Below are positions 44,903 through 52,387 of a stretch of 64,000 nucleotides of DNA, one piece after another. The notes under the pieces were generated by a model. The model saw nothing but the letters and a program-made list of their open reading frames with translations. It had not been told where the DNA came from and ran no database searches. Made by a program: the position numbers and the translations under genes. The stretch covers positions 44,803-108,802 of the forward strand of contig NZ_MSJQ01000214.1 in NCBI RefSeq assembly GCF_014596515.1, read 5' to 3'. Position 1 is the first letter of the stretch. Each line of letters begins with the position of its first letter. The DNA is from Streptomyces sp. CBMA156 (GTDB taxonomy: Bacteria > Actinomycetota > Actinomycetes > Streptomycetales > Streptomycetaceae).

Positions 44903-45598
44903 CTAGGACCGGACGGAAGGCGCGATCATCCCGGTCTCGACGGCCAGCCGGTCGAAGAACGCGGTCCAGTGACGCCACATCTCCTCGGCGGAGTCGAGGA
45001 CCGCCTGCTCCTGCTCCGGGGTGAGTCCCGAGAACAGGGCGTTGGTCGCCTGGTCGACGTGGTCGGGCTCCTGGGTGACGTGGATGTCGACCCACGCGTT
45101 GCGCTCCGTGCCGGACTCCCGGGTGACCGCCTCACCGATCGCCGAGACCATCAGCAGGTCCGTGACCTCGGTGGCGAAGATGCCGCCGAGCGCGGAGCAC
45201 CGGTCCGCCGAGCACTTCTCGTACCAGGCCAGCAGCGCGGCGGTCTCCGCGAACGGCGCGGAACCGGTCACCGTCCCGTGGTCGTAGCCCGCCTTCTCCA
45301 TGCTGTCGGCGTAGATCACCTCGTGGGCGGCCCTGGCCGACCGGGCACCGGCCTCCTGCGAGAGGATCCGTGTGATCGCGCTCTTGGACTCGATGTCGGG
45401 CAGGACCGAGATGCAGCGCGCGAGGAAGGTCGGGAAGTAGTGCAGCGGGTGCCACCACTGGCCGAGGAAGGTCTCCACGTGCTCGTGCGAAAGGTCGCGG
45501 CTGTGCACCTGCCTGAAGAACTCGTGGTCGACGAAGGCGCGGTGCGCCTCGGTTCCGACGAGCCGGTCGGATATCGATCCAGCGATGTCGACGGTCAT
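44903..45598 (-). CDS. Haem-oxygenase-like diiron oxidase (HDO/PqqC-like), first gene of the NRPS cluster
   Basis: 231 residues started at ATG 45598 behind AAAAGGAGACG. It is all-helical, with candidate metal ligands Glu42, Glu82 and His92, plus the C-terminal H-x3-E-x2-H (His173, Glu177, His180), which matches the H-x3-D-x2-H of this superfamily with Glu for Asp. Family members (SznF, BesC, HrmI/BelK, PolF, UndA) N-oxygenate, fragment, desaturate or cyclise amino acids or fatty acids. In this cluster it probably builds the unusual residue X from a free amino acid. The exact reaction cannot be read from the sequence. Confidence 0.85.
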   Translation of the reverse strand: MTVDIAGSISDRLVGTEAHRAFVDHEFFRQVHSRDLSHEHVETFLGQWWHPLHYFPTFLARCISVLPDIESKSAITRILSQEAGARSARAAHEVIYADSMEKAGYDHGTVTGSAPFAETAALLAWYEKCSADRCSALGGIFATEVTDLLMVSAIGEAVTRESGTERNAWVDIHVTQEPDHVDQATNALFSGLTPEQEQAVLDSAEEMWRHWTAFFDRLAVETGMIAPSVRS

Positions 45599-45752
45599 GG
45601 TATTCGTCTCCTTTTCGAGGCCGGTCCGCACCGTCCGGGATTCCCGATAAAGGTGCGGAACTGGGCGGCTCGCTCACGGCGAGTTCCCCCGCACCGGGGA
45701 CCAGTATTGGCGCGGCGGTCGAACGGAGACAGACACTTCAGGCTTATCCGGT

Positions 45753-45769
45753 GTAGTCGCCACGACTAC
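45753..45769. promoter_or_regulatory. Perfect palindrome GTAGTCG-CCA-CGACTAC upstream of the NRPS cluster
   Basis: A 7-bp perfect dyad lies about 155 bases before the first cluster gene, in the 350-base non-coding stretch 45599-45949. The cluster contains no regulator gene, so this is the best candidate site for control from elsewhere. The rest of the stretch holds a second weaker dyad (GGGTGC/GCACCC near 45819-45841) and no gene. Confidence 0.5.
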
Positions 45770-45949
45770 CCGCGGCGGAAATCGGGATTCGGGTCCGGCC
45801 GGTATCCGTGGTGACGCCGGGTGCCCGCACGGGAGCACCCGGTACACGAATGTGGGTACCGGGTGCCGGGGGCGTCGAATTTCTGTGGAAACGGCGAATT
45901 CCGGTGCGGTCCGCCGCCTCGCCCGAAGGGCGGTGCGGGCCGGCCGGGG

Positions 45950-46432
45950 TCAGAAGGCCGGCTGGTCGTCCAGGTCGAAGATCCGCAGGTCGGTGAGGTG
46001 GACGGTGTACCAGACGTCCTGGCTGCCCCCGTCGCCCCAGAACTCGGTCAGCCGGACGGAGGCGTAGCCCTCCTCCTCCTTGACCTGCTGGGCCGACCAG
46101 TCCGCCGGGACGTTCTGCGCGCGGAACACCGGGTCGGCGTCGTTCTGCCGCGCCCAGACGTCCAGCCGGTAGTTCAGGTAGGGGGAGAGGTACTGCCTGC
46201 GGACCTGTTCCGGCGTCTCGGCGCTCTGCCCGAGCACGGCGGCGCGGTACGCCTCGACGAAGGTGACCACCTGGTGGGCGGCCGGGGTGCCCGCCCGCAC
46301 CTGAGCCCCGGCGACCACCGGGGCGGGTGCCGGGGCCGTGGCGGCCTGGGCGGGGACGGTGGCGAGGCCGCCGACGGCGAGCAGGGCGGCGCTGACGGAG
46401 AGCGCGGTGCGCATGGTGTGGGTACGAATCAT
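45950..46432 (-). CDS. Small secreted protein of unknown function
   Basis: 160 residues from ATG 46432 (GGTGGA upstream; ATG 46414 is an alternative). A Sec signal peptide is obvious: basic start, hydrophobic ALSVSAALLAVGGLA, cleavage after AQA. The mature part opens with an AP-rich linker, followed by a compact domain (HQVVTFVEAYRAAVLG, YLSPYLNYRLDVWARQN, WYTVHLTDLRIFDLDD). No membrane anchor or LPXTG. I recognise no family. Confidence 0.8.
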   Translation of the reverse strand: MIRTHTMRTALSVSAALLAVGGLATVPAQAATAPAPAPVVAGAQVRAGTPAAHQVVTFVEAYRAAVLGQSAETPEQVRRQYLSPYLNYRLDVWARQNDADPVFRAQNVPADWSAQQVKEEEGYASVRLTEFWGDGGSQDVWYTVHLTDLRIFDLDDQPAF

Positions 46433-46639
46433 GGGGGCATTCCACCACTCGCCGAAGGTTCCGGACTATCGCCGGAACGAGTGGTTCGATCATGCAGCTC
46501 AACGTATATGACGATATGTCAGTTCGGATGCCCGATCTCGGCGGGCTCCTCCGCGCCGGTGTCCGGGGCCGGTCCGGGAGGGCCGGCAGCGCCGTGCTCC
46601 GGGCCTGTGGCGGCGCCGTGCCCCGGGCCTGCGGCCGGG
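46433..46639. other. Non-coding gap with an unusually A/T-rich core
   Basis: The stretch around 46499-46530 (AACGTATATGACGATATG) is strikingly A/T-rich for this genome and contains repeated CATAT/ATATG elements. It probably carries the promoter of the secreted protein. No gene was seen. Confidence 0.45.
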
Positions 46640-47458
46640 CTACGCCCCGGGCCGCCGCCCCTTGCCCGGCGCCCCGGCGAAGGCCTGGGCGATCGGGAGC
46701 CAGGCGGTGGCGACCGGCCCGGTGGCGGTGAGGGCGAGGTCGTCCCGGTGGCGGCGCTGGGTCACCAGCAGGCAGAAGTCCAGGGCCGGGCCGGTCACCA
46801 CGTCCTCGGCCCCGGCCGGGCCGATGGACCAGGACCCGCCGTCGGGCGCGGTCAGTTCGAGCCGGACCGGGCGTCCGGGCGCGGGCAGCCCGTGCAGGCC
46901 GAAGACGAAGCCGAGGGTGCGCAGCCCCAGGTGGGCGATGTGCCGCAGCCGGTCGCCGGGCTCGCGGGTGACGCCGAGCGCGTCCGCGACGTCCTGGCCG
47001 TGCGCCCAGGTCTCCATCAGCCGGGCGGTCGCCATCGAGGCGGGCTTCATCGGGGGGCCGAACCAGGGCAGCCGGGCGTCGGCCGGAGCGGCGGAGAGCG
47101 CCGTCAGCACCGCCTCCCGCCCGGCCCGCCAGCGGGTGAGCAGGGCCGTGGGCCCGGTGGCCGCGCCCTCGCGGGCGCCCTCCTCGACCGGGTCGGCGCC
47201 GGCCGACAGCAGCTCGGTGAAGTGCCCGCCGAGCGACGCGGCGAAGCCCTCGGGGTCGCGCGCGGCCAGGGCCGTCCAGTCGTCGGTCCAGGCCAGGTGG
47301 GCGATCTGGTGCGCGACCGTCCAGCCCTCGGCGGGCGTCGGGCGGGCCCACTCCCCGGCCGGCAGGCCGGTGACCAGGCCGTCCAGCACCGCGCTCTCGG
47401 CCCGCAGGTCCGCCAGCAGCCCGCTCAGGACGTCACCCGGGGCCTTCGGATCGGTCAT
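46640..47458 (-). CDS. TIGR03084-family mycothiol-dependent maleylpyruvate isomerase-like protein
   Basis: 272 residues from ATG 47458 behind GAGGGGAAGCC. The N-terminal DinB/MDMPI four-helix domain is shown by LPAGEWARPTPAEGWTVAHQIAHLAWTD, with metal-binding histidines there and in LMETWAHGQDVADALG. A C-terminal SCP2-like domain follows (VRLELTAPDGGSWSIGP). TIGR03084 members are often encoded with acyl-CoA metabolism genes; the substrate is unknown. Here it is divergent from the GAF-LuxR gene. Confidence 0.88.
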   Translation of the reverse strand: MTDPKAPGDVLSGLLADLRAESAVLDGLVTGLPAGEWARPTPAEGWTVAHQIAHLAWTDDWTALAARDPEGFAASLGGHFTELLSAGADPVEEGAREGAATGPTALLTRWRAGREAVLTALSAAPADARLPWFGPPMKPASMATARLMETWAHGQDVADALGVTREPGDRLRHIAHLGLRTLGFVFGLHGLPAPGRPVRLELTAPDGGSWSIGPAGAEDVVTGPALDFCLLVTQRRHRDDLALTATGPVATAWLPIAQAFAGAPGKGRRPGA

Positions 47459-47641
47459 CGGCTTCCCCTCGGTCGTCGGCTGCCCTCCCGCACCGGGTTT
47501 CCCGTCCGGACGGGGCAGTTGCTACCCGTCGGTAGCGTACCGCCGCACCCTACGCCCGGCGCGTCACCGGCGCTCGCCACTCCACGAAACACGCATGTCA
47601 GGACTCTCGCCACCGGCCCCGCCACGTGTGACAATTCCGCG

Positions 47642-48418
47642 ATGACCAGGGCTGCGGACCCCCACCTTGCGCACCCCGTCGACGACGCTGCGCAACCCGA
47701 CGACCCCGAACTCGCCGTGCGCGCCGCCGAGCTGGTGCGGGACGCCGTGCTCGGCGACCTCGCCCGCCGGGTGGTGTCCGAGTGCGGCGCCGACGTCGGC
47801 CTGGTCGGGGTGCCCGAGCCGCTGCCGGGGAGCCGCCCGGGCAGCGAGGGCATGGTGCTGCGGCACTGGTCCGGCACCAGGGCCGACCTGCTGCACGACG
47901 TGCCCGTCCCGGCCGGCCTCGGCCTCGGCGGCCGGGCACTCGCCGAACGCGCGCCCACCTGGGTGCCCGACTACCGTGCGGCGACCACCATTTCGCACCA
48001 CTACGACGCGGCCGTGGCCGCCGAGGACCTGTACGCGATGCTCACCGTCCCGCTGATCGACGGCGGCACCGTGCACGGAGTGGTGTACGCCTCGCTGCGC
48101 GCCGTCGTCCCGTTCGGGGACGTGCGGATATCCGCGGTCGGCACGCTGACGAGGGCGGCGGCCAGGGCGCTCGCCGGGGCCGCCGCCTGGAGCCGGGCCC
48201 GGCCCGGGAGGGCCGCCCCCGTACCGCCGTTGACGCCGCGCGAGCACGAGGTGCTGCGCTGGGCGGCGACCGGCAGGACCAACCCCGAGATCGCCGCCCG
48301 GCTGGGCCTGACCTGCAACACGGTGACGGGCTACCTCAAGTCCGCGATGCACAAGCTCGGCGTCCGCAACCGGACCGAACTCGCCCTCGCGGCGAAGGAG
48401 TCGGGACTGCTCAGTTGA
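47642..48418 (+). CDS. GAF-LuxR transcriptional regulator
   Basis: 258 residues started at ATG 47642. A GAF-like sensor domain (about 20-180; WVPDYRAATTISHHYDAAVAAEDLYAMLTVPL) precedes a LuxR helix-turn-helix (LTPREHEVLRWAATGRTNPEIAARLGL). There is no ribosome-binding site; GACAAT ends seven bases before the ATG, so a leaderless message is possible. The gene converges with the acyl-CoA synthetase and their last 8 coding bases overlap. GAF-LuxR regulators of this type often control aromatic or fatty-acid genes, so the synthetase is a candidate target. Confidence 0.85.
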   Translation: MTRAADPHLAHPVDDAAQPDDPELAVRAAELVRDAVLGDLARRVVSECGADVGLVGVPEPLPGSRPGSEGMVLRHWSGTRADLLHDVPVPAGLGLGGRALAERAPTWVPDYRAATTISHHYDAAVAAEDLYAMLTVPLIDGGTVHGVVYASLRAVVPFGDVRISAVGTLTRAAARALAGAAAWSRARPGRAAPVPPLTPREHEVLRWAATGRTNPEIAARLGLTCNTVTGYLKSAMHKLGVRNRTELALAAKESGLLS

Positions 48419-49946
48419 CCTGGCGGTCCCGCCCGGCCCAGTACGGCTCGCGCAGCCGGAACTTCTGGAGTTTCCCGGTGGCGGTGCGCGGCAGGGCGTC
48501 CCGGAACTCCACCGTGGTGGGCGACTTGTAGCCGGCCAGCCGCTGCTTGCAGTGCGCGATCAACTCGGCCTCGGTGACCGCCTCGTGGCCCTCCCTGAGC
48601 ACCACCAGGGCCTTCACCGTCTCGCCCCACTTCTCGTGCGGCACCCCGATCACCGCCGTCTCGGCGACCGCCGGGTGGTCGTACAGGCAGTCCTCCACCT
48701 CGATCGAGGAGACGTTCTCCCCGCCGCTGATGATGACGTCCTTCTTGCGGTCGGAGATGGTCAGCTGGCCGTCCGTGAGGGTGCCGCCGTCGCCGGTGTG
48801 GAACCAGCCGTCCCGCAGCGCCTCGGCCGAGGCCTCCGGCTGCTGCCAGTAGCCGTCCAGCACGGTGTTGGAGCGCACCAGCACCTCGCCGGACGGGTCG
48901 ATCCGCAGCCGGGTGCCGAGCGCCGGGGCGCCGGCCCGCACCAGCTTCTCGGCCCGTTCGGCGGCGGGCAGCACGTCCCACTCGGCCCGCGAGCGGTTGA
49001 CCGTGACCACGGGGGAGGTCTCGGTCAGGCCGTAGAGCTGCATGAACTCCCAGCCCAGCTGCTCCTCGACCTGCTGGATCACCGAGGTCGGCGGCGGGGC
49101 GCCGGCCACGATCATCCGCACCCGGTCCCGGCCCGGCACCGGGCCGTCCCAGTCGGCGGCCGCGTCCAGCACCATCTGGACCACGGCGGGCGCGCCGGAC
49201 AGGAAGGTCACCCCGTGCCGCTCGACCCGGCGCAGGATCTCCGCGCCGTCCACCTTGCGCAGCACGATGTGCCGGGCGCCGAGGCCGGTGAGCGCGAACG
49301 GCATGCCCCAGCCGTTGGCGTGGAACATCGGCAGGGTGTGCAGGTAGACGTCCCGGTCACTCGCGCCGTAGTGCAGGGCCATCAGCGTCGCGTTCAGCCA
49401 GGCGTTGCGGTGGGTGAGCTGAACGCCCTTGGGGCGGGCGGTGGTTCCGCTGGTGTAGTTGACGGTGGCGGTGTCGTTCTCGTCGACCGCGTACCGCCGC
49501 GGGGTGCCGTCGAAGTCGTACAGCACGGCGTCGCTGTCCGCGCCGAGCACGAACCTGTGCTTGGCCACCACGCCGTTCAGGGCGTCGGCGACCTCGGGGT
49601 CGACCAGCAGGACGGAGGCCCCGCTCTGCTCGACGATGTACGACACCTCCTCGGCCCTCAGCCGGAAGTTCACCGGCACCAGCACCCGGCCGTACCCGCT
49701 CACCCCGAAGAAGGAGGTCAGCAGCCGGGCCGAGTTGTGCGAGACGACCGCGACCCGCTCGCCGGGCCCGACGCCCAGCCGGTCCAGCCCGGCGGCCTGG
49801 GCCCGGGCCAGTTCGGCGACCCGGCGGTAGCTCAGCTCGCCCCAGGATCCGGCCGGCTGCACCGGCTCGTCGACGATGCCGACCCGGTCGCCGTAGACCA
49901 GCTCGGCCCGGTCGAGGAAGTCCATCACGGAGAGTGGAATCTGCAT
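48411..49946 (-). CDS. Acyl-CoA synthetase (AMP-forming fatty acid-CoA ligase)
   Basis: About 511 residues. ANL-superfamily motifs are present: NYTSGTTARPKGVQLTH (A3), YGLTETSPVVT (A5), WFHTGDGG (A7) and the C-terminal lysine motif PRTATGKLQKFRLRE. The close pattern LPMFHANGWGMPF is typical of medium-/long-chain acyl-CoA ligases. ATG 49946 is chosen; GTG 49955 is closer to GGAGAGG and cannot be excluded. A perfect 18-bp palindrome lies 35 bases upstream. It would activate acids for beta-oxidation. Confidence 0.9.
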   Translation of the reverse strand: MQIPLSVMDFLDRAELVYGDRVGIVDEPVQPAGSWGELSYRRVAELARAQAAGLDRLGVGPGERVAVVSHNSARLLTSFFGVSGYGRVLVPVNFRLRAEEVSYIVEQSGASVLLVDPEVADALNGVVAKHRFVLGADSDAVLYDFDGTPRRYAVDENDTATVNYTSGTTARPKGVQLTHRNAWLNATLMALHYGASDRDVYLHTLPMFHANGWGMPFALTGLGARHIVLRKVDGAEILRRVERHGVTFLSGAPAVVQMVLDAAADWDGPVPGRDRVRMIVAGAPPPTSVIQQVEEQLGWEFMQLYGLTETSPVVTVNRSRAEWDVLPAAERAEKLVRAGAPALGTRLRIDPSGEVLVRSNTVLDGYWQQPEASAEALRDGWFHTGDGGTLTDGQLTISDRKKDVIISGGENVSSIEVEDCLYDHPAVAETAVIGVPHEKWGETVKALVVLREGHEAVTEAELIAHCKQRLAGYKSPTTVEFRDALPRTATGKLQKFRLREPYWAGRDRQVN

Positions 49947-49980
49947 GCGGCCCACTGTCCTCTCCGGTCCCGCCCCTGCA

Positions 49981-49998
49981 CACCCCCGATCGGGGGTG
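49981..49998. promoter_or_regulatory. Perfect 18-bp palindrome CACCCCCGAT/ATCGGGGGTG
   Basis: Fully self-complementary sequence lying between the MerR stop (49999) and the acyl-CoA synthetase start. It could be a terminator for the SDR-MerR unit or an operator for the synthetase. Confidence 0.55.
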
Positions 49999-50427
49999 TC
50001 ACCCTTCCGTGCCCAGCCCGTCCGTGCCCGCCCGGTCCACGTGTCCGACGTCCGCGTGCCCTGCGTCCGCGCTGACCCCGGCCGCCGCCAGCGCCGCCAC
50101 CAGCCGGTCCCTGGCCTCGTTCTGGGCGGCGATCCGGCGCTCCAGCACCGCCAGCCGCCGCCGGGCGATCCCCAGCACCCGCTCCGACGGCCGGCCCGCC
50201 AGCACGTCCCCGTCCAGGCAGCCGAGCAGCGGCTCGATGTCCTCCAGGGTGAGCCCGGCGGCCACCAGCGCGCGGATGTTGCGCACCCGGACGACCGCCG
50301 GCTCGCCGTACTCGCGGTAGCCGTTCGGCGCGCGCCCGGAGCCGATCAGCCCGGCCTGCTCGTAGTGCCGCAGGGCCCGCGCGGTACTGCCCGTCCGGGC
50401 CGCCAGCTCACCGATCCGCACCGCCAC
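49999..50427 (-). CDS. Short MerR-family regulator
   Basis: 142 residues from GTG 50427 behind GGGAGGGG. The MerR DNA-binding domain (IGELAARTGSTARALRHYEQAGLI) is followed by a dimerisation helix and an Ala/Gly/Asp-rich tail, with no Cys cluster, so it is not a metal sensor. It lies 14 bases after the SDR gene on the same strand. Streptomycete MerR/SDR pairs commonly autoregulate, and a fitting palindrome lies upstream of the SDR gene. Confidence 0.88.
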   Translation of the reverse strand: MAVRIGELAARTGSTARALRHYEQAGLIGSGRAPNGYREYGEPAVVRVRNIRALVAAGLTLEDIEPLLGCLDGDVLAGRPSERVLGIARRRLAVLERRIAAQNEARDRLVAALAAAGVSADAGHADVGHVDRAGTDGLGTEG

Positions 50428-50441
50428 CCGTCCCCTCCCGG

Positions 50442-51206
50442 TCAGCCCACCAGCGCGCCGCCGTCGACCGAGAACACTACGCCGGTCACGAACGAGGCCT
50501 GCGGCGAGGCGAGTCGGGTGATCGCCCAGGCCACCTCCGCCGGGCGGCCGATCCGGCCCAGCGGGGTGTGCTCGATCTGCCACTTCCGGATCGCCGCCCG
50601 CTGCTCGGGGCCGTACCCGGAGTGGTCGCCGATCGGGGTGTCGATCGCTCCCGGTGCCACCGCCACCACCCGGATCCCGCGTGGCGCCAGCTCCACCGCC
50701 CAGCTGCGGGTGACGGTCTCCAGCGCAGCCTTGCTCGCCGCGTACACCGAGTTGCCCGGCCAGCCGCGCTGCCCGATGGCGGTGCTGACGTTGACCACCA
50801 CGCCCCGGCTCTCGCCCAGCGCGGGCAGCGCGGCCTGGCCGAGCAGCACCGGGGCGACCAGGTTGGTGGCCAGCAGCGTCTCGACACCCGCCCGGTCGAA
50901 GTCGCCGAGCCCCTGCCGGTTCTGTACGATCCCGGCGTTGTTGACCAGTACGTCCAGCCGCCCGAACCGCTCCAGCGCCGCCCGGACGATCTCCTCCGGC
51001 GCCCCGGGCCCGGTCACGTCCGCGGCCAGCGGCTCGATCAGCGCCGGGTACGCCGCCGCCGTCCCGGCCAGCGGCTCGGGCCGCCGCCCCACCGCCAGCA
51101 CCCGCGCCCCCTCGGCCGCGAAGGCCCGCGCCGTCTCCCGTCCGATCCCCGTCCCGGCTCCGGTGACCACCACGACCCGGTTCCGCGTCCCGCTCTCGTC
51201 GCTCAT
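50442..51206 (-). CDS. Short-chain dehydrogenase/reductase
   Basis: 254 residues from ATG 51206. The classical SDR motifs are complete: TGAGTGIG (cofactor), NNAGIV, the Ser in VNVSTAIG, YAASK and the C-terminal SFVTGVVFSVDGG. The basic residue in GRRPEP after strand beta-2 favours NADPH. It is co-transcribed with the MerR gene 14 bases downstream and preceded by a 22-bp palindromic operator. The substrate is unknown. Confidence 0.93.
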   Translation of the reverse strand: MSDESGTRNRVVVVTGAGTGIGRETARAFAAEGARVLAVGRRPEPLAGTAAAYPALIEPLAADVTGPGAPEEIVRAALERFGRLDVLVNNAGIVQNRQGLGDFDRAGVETLLATNLVAPVLLGQAALPALGESRGVVVNVSTAIGQRGWPGNSVYAASKAALETVTRSWAVELAPRGIRVVAVAPGAIDTPIGDHSGYGPEQRAAIRKWQIEHTPLGRIGRPAEVAWAITRLASPQASFVTGVVFSVDGGALVG

Positions 51207-51220
51207 GTGCCCACTCTCCG

Positions 51221-51242
51221 ACCCTGCCGCCAGCGGCAGGGT
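51221..51242. promoter_or_regulatory. MerR-type palindromic operator before the SDR-MerR operon
   Basis: ACCCTGCCGC-CA-GCGGCAGGGT is a perfect 10-bp dyad. On the minus strand it starts within a TTGACC (-35-like) hexamer and fills the expected spacer, although the -10 is weak. The core CTGCCGC/GCGGCAG is the same as in the TipA-like operator at 17458-17480. Confidence 0.7.
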
Positions 51243-51360
51243 CAAGCGGGCGCGGGCGGGCGGCGTGGACGAACTGGTGGGTCCGTGGCCCCGGCGACCG
51301 GGCCGACCGGCTGTCAGTAGGGTCGCACCGCACGGCGACCACCCAGGGGGGAACAGACCC

Positions 51361-51947
51361 ATGAACGACCGACAGCCCGACAGCACCGAATCGGGAGGGC
51401 CGCGCGTGACGGCCGCGCCCCCGACGGCCTGCTGCTGCGCCCCTTCGAGGACGCCGACGCGCCCGCCCTGATCGAGGTCTACCGGGACGAGACCCTGCGC
51501 CGCTTCACCCGCACCCCGGTGGACGACGCCGGGCAGGCCGCGTACTGGCTGAGCCTCCAGTACGACGGCTGGGCGGCCGGCACCCGGTACGCCTTCGCCG
51601 TCCTGGACGCCGGCGAGCTGGTCGGCAACGTCGTGCTGAAGCGCGGCACCCCGGGCGTGGAGAGGGCGGAGGTGGGGTACTGGACGGCGGGCCCGGCCCG
51701 CGGCCGGGGCGTGGCCCCGCGCGCGGTGGAGGCCCTCACCGCCTGGGCCTTCGCCACCTTCGCCGAAGGCGGCCTGCGCCGGATCGACCTGCTGCACGAG
51801 GGCGACAACCACGCCTCCTGCCGGGTCGCGGAGAAGAGCGGCTTCGCGTTGGAGGAGATCGTCCCGGCCTTCCCGCCGTACCCGCTGGACGGCCACCGGC
51901 ACTCCAGAAAATGGCTGGACGGAGCCGAACGACGCGCTTCACAGTAG
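51361..51947 (+). pseudogene. GNAT acetyltransferase gene with an apparent frameshift near its start
   Basis: The ATG at 51361 follows a good GGGGGGAAC site and opens a frame (MNDRQPDSTES...) that soon ends. A typical GNAT N-terminus, DGLLLRPFEDADAPALIEVY, continues from 51423 in another frame with no start codon until GTG 51519, which would remove the first strand and helix. The switch point coincides with a CCCCC run at 51418-51422; one added C would join the two parts. Downstream the fold is normal (LVGNVVLKRGTPGVERAEVGYW, GRGVAPRAVEAL). The cause may be a sequencing indel, a true mutation or slippage. Confidence 0.7.
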
Positions 51948-51951
51948 GCGC

Positions 51952-52338
51952 ATGGCTTCCCTGGTACGACACGTGACGATCGACTGCGCGGACCCGCACG
52001 CCCTGGCCACCTTCTGGGCCGGGGCGCTGGACGGCACCGTGGGCGAGGACGACAACCCCGGTGACGACGAGGCGCTGGTGGACTCCGCCGGCGCCTCGCT
52101 GCTGTTCATCCGGGTCCCCGAGGGCAAGTCGGCGAAGAACCGGGTGCACCTCGACCTCCAGCCGCAGGACCGCGGCCGGGACGAGGAGGTCAGCCGCGTG
52201 GTCGCCCTAGGCGCCACCGTCCTGGCGGACCGCCGCACCCCGGACGGCAAGGGCTGGGTCACCCTGGCGGATCCCGAGGGGAACGAGTTCTGCATCGAGC
52301 GCAGCCAGGCCGAGCGCACCGCGACCGGGAACGCCTGA
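51952..52338 (+). CDS. VOC-family (glyoxalase-like) protein
   Basis: 128 residues. The beta-alpha-beta-beta-beta halves of the vicinal oxygen chelate fold are seen in HVTIDCADPHALATFWAGAL and VVALGATVLADRRTP, with the family ending TLADPEGNEFCIE. These are usually small resistance or detoxification proteins of unknown substrate. ATG 51952 is four bases after the GNAT stop, so the two genes are co-transcribed. Confidence 0.88.
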   Translation: MASLVRHVTIDCADPHALATFWAGALDGTVGEDDNPGDDEALVDSAGASLLFIRVPEGKSAKNRVHLDLQPQDRGRDEEVSRVVALGATVLADRRTPDGKGWVTLADPEGNEFCIERSQAERTATGNA

Positions 52339-52387
52339 GCGACAGGCCGCGCGGGCGGCCGCCAGGGCACGCCGCCGGGATCCGGGC

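Noticed and set aside
30169..45598. The NRPS cluster as a siderophore pathway
   Set aside because: There is no hydroxylase, catechol or salicylate pathway, TonB/ABC siderophore uptake or iron box. MbtH alone is not specific to siderophores.
46492..46731. A plus-strand frame starting MQLNVYDDM
   Set aside because: Only the first few codons look unusual because of local A/T richness; the remainder is an Arg/Pro-rich antisense shadow of the TIGR03084 gene.
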